Shown one piece after another: positions 57,518-64,000 of a DNA stretch of 64,000 bases; position 1 is the first letter of the stretch; each line of letters starts with the position of its first letter. The DNA is from Aquilaria yunnanensis (taxonomy: Eukaryota; Streptophyta; Magnoliopsida; Malvales; Thymelaeaceae), in assembly GCA_039654915.1 (NCBI GenBank), contig CM077596.1, positions 48,110,501 through 48,174,500 on the forward strand, written 5' to 3'. A program made the translations under genes and the position numbers. The notes under the pieces were generated by a model, which did no database searches, was not told the DNA's origin, and saw nothing but the letters and a program-made list of their open reading frames with translations.

Positions 57518-58663
57518 GGCTTAAATACCTTTCACTCCCCTATACTATCATTACTTGGTACAAGACCCTTACAACTTTGACTCATTACAACTCAGTCTTC
57601 CAACTATTAAAAATCATTCAGTTGACCCCCTGAGGCAATCACGTGACATCACATGATTACCCTTGATGTAATTCATTAACGACTTCTATCTACCATTTCA
57701 TCTTCATCTTCTACTCCACCTTATTGCACCCGGTGAATCTGTGGAGCAAACCTAAGTGGCGGAACTTGCACATCAGCAATGCTCAGAGTGTGACAGTGCA
57801 CCATTGATAGGAGAGGATCAATGAGAAAATCAGGATCCTACAGTGGTTCATCCCTAGTGCCAGAAACGTCTCCTCCAATCTTCTAAAAACATGACAATTC
57901 ACTGGAGCCATGTCATTTTCAAGCATCTCATGTTGTTTGAGACTCTGGCGATGGATCTGTTAGCTTTCAGTAAAACAGGTGGAAAATAGGGTACCTGTTT
58001 CCCACCACAAACTGGATTCTGGGAAGTCCACCATGGTTGCCACCTTGGCCAATCTTCTAGGTGTGACATTGATTGTTCATTAGATTTAATGGGTTAGAGA
58101 AGGAAGAAGAAGGGTAAAGATGATAAAGTAGGAGATGAGAAATTGAAGGGCTTGAACCAAAAACATGCGAAAGAAGATAAATAAGTCAAGTTATGATTTC
58201 TTCATTGTTAAATTTCATATATGGTTTTTAGTTAGCTTGCGGCAGTGATGGGTCTAGTTTTGGCTTGAAAGTTGATTTGTGTTCAGGGGTCAATTTTTAG
58301 GATCTCGGTGCCAATTTCATTTGGGTGCTATTGGAGTCTGAGATGAAAGGAAAATAGAAGGGTGGATGAGGTTAATTCGTTGGGCACTGAGGGCAGGAGG
58401 AGGTCGGAGGAGACGAAGGAGGGGATTTAAAGATGGGGGCTTCAAGGGGTAGATGAAAGGAAAAGGCAATTGGCAATCATGGTGGAAAGGGAAGCACTCT
58501 GTTAGTGACTAATGATAGCCGGCCCAAGTGATGGCACATGATAGCCTCAGGGTCACATTGCACAATTTTCAAAAGTTGAAGGACTGAGTTGTAACAAGTC
58601 ATAGTAGGAGGGGTTAAGTGTTTGAGTGGTGATAGTACATGGGGGCCAAGTGGTTTTTAAGTG
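57518..58663. mobile_element. Mutator-like element 3 (non-autonomous)
   Basis: The inverted arms are about 140 bp: left TTACAACTCAGTCTTCCAAC and TGACCCCCTGAGGCAATCAC match the complement of right GTTGAAGGACTGAGTTGTAA and GATAGCCTCAGGGTCACATT. The flanking 9-bp repeats TTGTTTGAT (57509-57517) and TTGTTTGAA (58664-58672) differ at one base. The interior (57700-58450) is moderately GC-rich without a recognisable gene. Confidence 0.7.
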
Positions 58664-58672
58664 TTGTTTGAA

Positions 58673-59309
58673 ATGGATATTTTGTTTAAGAATTGAGAGA
58701 AGTTTCTGCTTGCAAGATAGACTTCTTTCTTGTGAAAGGAAGGGAAAGTTACATTTTTCCATTAAGGTTTGGTGTACTATTTAGTCATGTTTTCCCATGT
58801 CACAGAAATTGCCAAGTGGATGTCCACCACTAACAATACTATTGTTATGGTGTCTGTGGTTGACTGGATTTCTGGTATTTAATTATATTAGGTTGGTATA
58901 TGAATTAGTTGGTCTCTGTGTTGGTTGACGTCAGTTAGATTATTAAAGTTTAGCTTTATACTAAAGAAATTGTAATTGATTTGGATTACTTAAAAATAGG
59001 AACAATATAAGAGATTTTATTCTACAAAATCTCCTCCAAATTATGATTATCTCCCCAACTAATGAGAAATTTGACAGTTAAAAAACTACCTAATCTATCT
59101 AATGTTAACACCATTAAAGTTTCATCATATGGTGGATGTCCATTAAGGTGGACTTGAGAACTCCCCCACTTTATCACCTTAGCTATCGGCTCAATCACTC
59201 TCTACATTAAGGTAGTATATCAAAGTGATTTCATTAACCTTTCAAGTTCCAAAATTATGTAGAACAATCATAAACTTTATAATTTGATTTCTAGGTGACA
59301 CTAAGTACT
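58673..59309. other. Unassigned DNA
   Basis: AT-rich sequence with no gene or clear repeat boundary. Confidence 0.5.
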
Positions 59310-60776
59310 TGATAAGTGCATAATGTAACGGGCAAAGTCACTGACTTTTTGGTGACTTTGACCATCAATTTCTATCATTTCACCCCACCTTTCCCAGTTT
59401 TTCTTGTTTTGTTTCACTTCTTTGCAGGTGGGAATGCATTATGGATGCATCAGGATGAAGTGGAATCGAGCAAAACAAAAGTTGGGCATGCATGGATCAA
59501 GCTGAAAAAAAGGCATTGGCAATGTGTTGCCAGCGTTATAAATACTATGACAATTTTTGTCACCCTGGCGACGCGTCATTGCCAACTCAAAATGCTGGCA
59601 ACGCATCATCACAAATTCCCCTGTTTTGCTCATTGCTTGTATTTTGATGGTCCCCAACATCTTCCCTCATTACAAGCTGTCCACAGATAGGGGATTTTAT
59701 CCCTAAAAGGGAGGTGGAACGAATGACAAAAGAAAAATATGGCTTTAAGTATATATACCTCAAACAAGGGAGGCAGTCCATGAAGACATTCCATACTCTT
59801 CTCCACCTCATCTTTTTTGAGCCATCATTAGAGGAAAGCAGGGAGCTTGTGGAAGGCACCAAGGAAAAGCCTATAGACTAAGAAGACTTAAGCATCTAAG
59901 ATTCATTTTTTGGTTTCTTCTACCCTTCTTTTGTTTCTTGTATTTTTCATGGATTGTTTGGATTTAAGTTTGATACTTGTTGCTAGTATAGACATGGAGT
60001 AGATTCATCTATCTCCTTAGGATGAAACTCTTATTATTGGTTATCTAATGTTTATTTGAGGTTCTTTTCATGGTTATTGACTACCTTGTGTTGCCTATTC
60101 TTATGTTAAATACTTGTGTGTTGAATAGCCACTTGACACAAATCACAATCTCACTTTGTTCTTGAAAGAGGAAAAGGGGGGTGAAAATGAAGAATAGAGT
60201 ATAATGTGTTTTATAGATTAGAGATAATCTATAGATTCATTAGGTGTTTGGAAGAGGGTTAGAGCTTAATCCATCTTAGGTTAAAACATGAGCTTGAGAA
60301 AGGCCTTGTTTAATCTTGGGTGAGCAAGACTTGTCTTGGGAAAGAAGGTTTTTGAACACTGAGCCTTTACACCACACAAGGGGTGAATATCCTTAGAGCC
60401 TCATTTGGCTTGGACATCAAGTAAGAGAATGGAATCCTAGGGAGACAACTTTCATATTTAGTGCACCTTAGTCTCATCTTCATTAGTAACCCTTGCATTC
60501 ATTTAACTTATCATCTTAGATTTCACTAGGTAGTTAGTGACCTCATTCATTCTAGTTCACTACTATTCATACATACATCCACATAACCAACTTCAAGCCT
60601 ACTTGTTCCAATCGGTGTCTTTTCCTTTGTAGTTTAGGTGGCCTGAGTAGCTAGAATTCAAGTCTTGATAAAATCATACTATCTCTTGGAACGATACCCA
60701 TATTTGTCTTTTGCACACGACGACACCATACACTTGCAGGTGAATAGAGGTTATAACTATAAAACTCTTCACAACA
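59310..60776 (+). repeat. Element H: Athila-like LTR
   Basis: It starts TGATAAGTGCATAATG and ends CTCTTCACAACA, matching the ends of the B LTR read on its coding strand (TGTTAAGTGCATAAATCC ... GACAACA). Further shared blocks are the TGACTTT...TTTGACC-type opening, a GGCGACGCGTC motif near 59568-59578, and a CTCTTGGAACGATACCC block near 60685. No primer-binding site follows the end, and the bases outside do not form a 5-bp duplication, so this is a diverged solo LTR or a fragment. Confidence 0.7.
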
Positions 60777-63700
60777 ATATTATTTTTACATTATAAAAAT
60801 TCCTTTGAAGTTTTGCCTAATCTACATTTGTCTATCCTTTTTTGGAGAAATATATTGTTAGCCTCTCAAGCTTCTAAAACTTATAGTTACACCTTTACCA
60901 TTCATTTTAGGCATTGAAACCTCCTAATTAGTTCATGTTATGTCAAATAAAACATATATTATTGACCATAAAGAGTATATAACCAAACATGAAGCACTAA
61001 ATTTGATATTTTACCATATAAAAAAATATAATCTAAGTTGTCATATTCAATCTTCAATGTTAAGCAAATCATCATATTAAATCATTTATGTGGCTAAATG
61101 TCCATTTTGGTCAACAATGTTTTTTGTTTAACAAGTAGTAAACTAGCATCTAGGTTTTCAATGTCCGAAATAAATAGCAAGAGTGTAATGCACTACATTA
61201 TAAATGTGGAAAAATGACCAAAAAGGTGACTAAATTTTTAATTGTTAGAATATTAGTCTTAAGATGATAGCTAAAATGGTGGCTAGAGACCGACTAGTGA
61301 CTGAAGTTGGTTGCTAACTCAGTGGCTAGGACGAGAATGACTAGGTATTTTTGTGACCAACAGTTTAGTTGTCAATTAGTCACCAAAAAGTGAAATATTG
61401 ATTGGCTGGCAACCGATCGCCTGCTGGTTTTTCACATTTTTGTTGTATGATAGTTTCAGAAAACTTGAGGAGGGTAATTTGATATTTTTAGAGATTTTTC
61501 AATTTCTCAAAGTTTCATATATGTTTCTAACAATTACTAGATTTTTTTTTAGTCTGACAATTTTATATGCAAGAATAACAAATTTAATCGCATGAACAAA
61601 AGTCTCAACTAAAGGAACAACAATCTTAACTAAATGCATGAATTGTAAATGAAACAATGAACTCAACTAAATGAACAATAATAACAAAGAAATGAATAAC
61701 AATTGAGAAGGAAATAGTAATATAAACTAAAAACAATAATCTAGAGATAATGGAAATCGATTTGAATAAATAGAATAACAATGATGACTACTTAAAGTAA
61801 TTGTAAAGAGAACAAGAACTAGATAAGGAATAATAATTAATGCTGACTAAATGAATAGCAATAAGAATTTTTCAAACAACTCAAGGGTGATGAAGTATAT
61901 TGTACTACGTGACTAACATATAGTCACCTAGTTAAAAACTAGTATAATTTTACAGTACAATGAGTTTTGAATGACCTCTTCTAATTAAGGGATGATCCAA
62001 ATTAAAAATATTGTTATTAGGTTGTCTAAGACAAACTAATGAACTAAATACCTAACATACTTTATTATGGATTTGAATAGCTTGTTAATACTATTTTTTA
62101 TCCAAGGTTGTATTTGATATTAATGTTAACAATTAATGCTAGTATCTTGAAAAAGCTATTTAATGGTTGATTTGAATATTCGAGTAGGATGCTTGAAAAC
62201 CTTAGAGATGAGCTTGGTGTTTAGGTCCTACAGCTAAAGACAAGGTTAGAGGCTCCCTGAAGGTGTGTGCCTAGTGAAGACCAATTAATACTTAAATTAG
62301 TAAGATGCCATTAGAGGAGAAAAACTTTAAGAAGCAAGGGGGTTGTGTGGTAGAACAAGGTCCCAGGGTCTTAAATTTACTACCACTAGTAGATTCTTAG
62401 GGAACTATGATTCTACTTAGTTTATAATTAGCTAGTTATTACTTGTGAAGTATCTTAAATCATTACATGCAACTAGTTTCTTAACCTATCCTATACAGAA
62501 AATATGCATGCGTCGTCCTGGCTATGCAATAGCAATTAAATAAAAACAACATTGAAAATAGTGTTCAATTAATAAAAACATAATTCAAACGAGCAAAGAT
62601 GAAAACCTTTAGCTGTTTTAGCTTCAAGTAATAACTGTGTGCATACATCTTAACCTTTTATGCACTCAAATGCAACCTTAGTGTTAAATACACCGATGGA
62701 CACTAATAAAGGCAACACTTAGTATAAAGAATATACCATACATATACAAAAGACATAAGTTTGCTAAGATTCATCATTTACTCTTCACCCAAGCAAACTA
62801 GCATCAAGTGATAAGCCACATTTTTCTTGTGCTCACTTAGCCTTAAACTGAAAGGCAAACATTTTGGTTAGTATTAACTTATGTTACAAGTAACTTTAAA
62901 ACATAAGATTTTCTACTTTGAAAACACCTTCCCAACCAATAAAACTTAGCCTTAACAGCTGCCCCTTACCAACTGTTAAGCTCAACTAGCCCGCTTATAA
63001 TACCTGCACAACACTTAAGGGCTGAGTATTCTAAAGTACTTAGTAAGGGATTTAGCACTTGCAAGGGAAACAAATGCAAGCATGCAAAGCACAACAACCA
63101 TATATATAACAAACAGAATAAATAAAGCAACCAACAACACAACCAGAAACAAGAATAAGAATAACAAACATTGCAAATAATGGGTGGATGGATCGAAGAA
63201 ATATGCACATTCAAATGCACTTAGGAGTTCCTTACATCTGTAGGTGCTAAACTTGTCATGATCTCTTAAGGCAGAGATACTTAGATACTGGCTCTTGTAT
63301 CCTATGCTAGAACTTTACCAACCCCATGAAGTCCTCTTACAGGTGCCTTAGACTAAGTCATCACTTACTCAACCATTACCCACATTTGACGAGCTACTTA
63401 GAGTAAGTCATCACTTACTCCTCTCTTACCTATCTCTTCCCCTTAACTTATTATGCAGGGTAGCTGCCTTATGTGTCCAACTTACCAAGCTCTTAAAGCT
63501 TAGCTTAGGGCTCTTTAGTGGCTTACTTACCAAACCAAAAAGTTTGGTTAAGGTCCTCTTAGGTTTCCTTTTAATTGCCCAAAGGTCTAAGACCTCCCAC
63601 TTAGGCCAACAAAGAATCTAAAACTCACCTTAATCCCCTTAGTGCTCCTTTAACAACATGAGCACTTTAACCCTCTTAGCCACAATTCCTTACCCTACCT

Positions 63701-63859
63701 TAACCACACCACTTACCTACCACCTAAATAATCCATAATTCCCAACTTAGGAATAAGTTCTATATTCAACTGAAGCTGCAGAACATCTTAAAATAGCCTA
63801 TGGATGATAACTAAGAGTTGAGGCAATCTTAGGATGCCCGAGCATGAGGAGCTTGGGCC
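60777..63859. other. AT-rich, partly low-complexity intergenic DNA
   Basis: 61200-61420 is rich in GTGAC/GGCTAG motifs. 61570-61860 is a degenerate run of AACTAAATGAACAATAA-like words. 63330-63730 repeats CTTACTTA and CATCACTTACTC words. I see no gene or transposon boundary I can defend. Confidence 0.45.
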
Positions 63860-64000
63860 TTGGTGGCATGTTTCCAAATGAAAAAATGTCCTGGTTGCCT
63901 CGAGCACCATTGGCGATGTGTCTTCACCATTGGCGACGCATCACCAATGCCTTTCTAGCATTTCATGACTCTATGCTATCTTGCACAAAACTTGTTCAAT
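63860..64000 (-). repeat. Possible Athila-like LTR entering from the right
   Basis: ATTGGCGATGTGTCTTCACCA is followed by ATTGGCGACGCATCACCAAT, decayed copies of the palindrome that marks the B and H LTRs. The sequence runs off the window, so the identity is tentative. Confidence 0.35.

Overview
This is eudicot plant nuclear DNA, AT-rich and mostly transposon-derived. The evidence is plant-type Ty3/gypsy elements (Athila and Tat lineages, a chromovirus LTR), plant LINEs, Mutator-like elements carrying gene pieces, many foldback MITEs, and one spliced nuclear gene with a plastid-targeting-like N-terminus and clear resemblance to the Arabidopsis At1g15060-type alpha/beta hydrolases. I cannot name the species.

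Layout. 1-366 is the 3' end of a Tat-like LTR (D) sitting in a LINE reverse transcriptase relic (367-1110). 1374-2960 is a Mutator-like element with a 9-bp target duplication and a captured exon-like piece. 2961-4569 holds MITEs. 4570-35567 is a four-level nest of Ty3/gypsy DNA. The outermost is E, an old, decayed Tat-like element with ~330-bp LTRs and an ACTGC duplication. Inside it is B, an Athila-like element with two 1352-bp LTRs and a TGAGG duplication. Inside B is A, a Tat-lineage element carrying an antisense gene. Inside A's left LTR is C, a 2.9-kb solo LTR with a GTACC duplication. E, B and A all read on the minus strand.

35568-52160 is further repeat DNA: a telomere-motif foldback, a chromovirus LTR with primer-binding site (F) that carries a Stowaway MITE, a second Mutator-like element with a GC-rich minisatellite, several MITEs, a LINE relic and an Ogre/Tat-like LTR (G). 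52277-54538 is the only gene I can model intact: eight exons, 513 codons, an alpha/beta hydrolase with its catalytic triad in place. Downstream are a LINE 3' half ending in poly(A), a third Mutator-like element, an Athila-like LTR (H), and low-complexity DNA to the window end.

How it fits together. The retroelements are mutational fossils. A and B together supply gag, protease, reverse transcriptase, RNase H, integrase and env-like regions, but every one carries stops, frameshifts or truncations. Two things stand out. The inner element A has more diverged LTRs than the outer element B, the reverse of what nesting predicts. A also contains a degraded antisense four-exon gene with its own TATA and G-box promoter region. 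Coordinates, exon joints and mismatch counts were worked out by eye.
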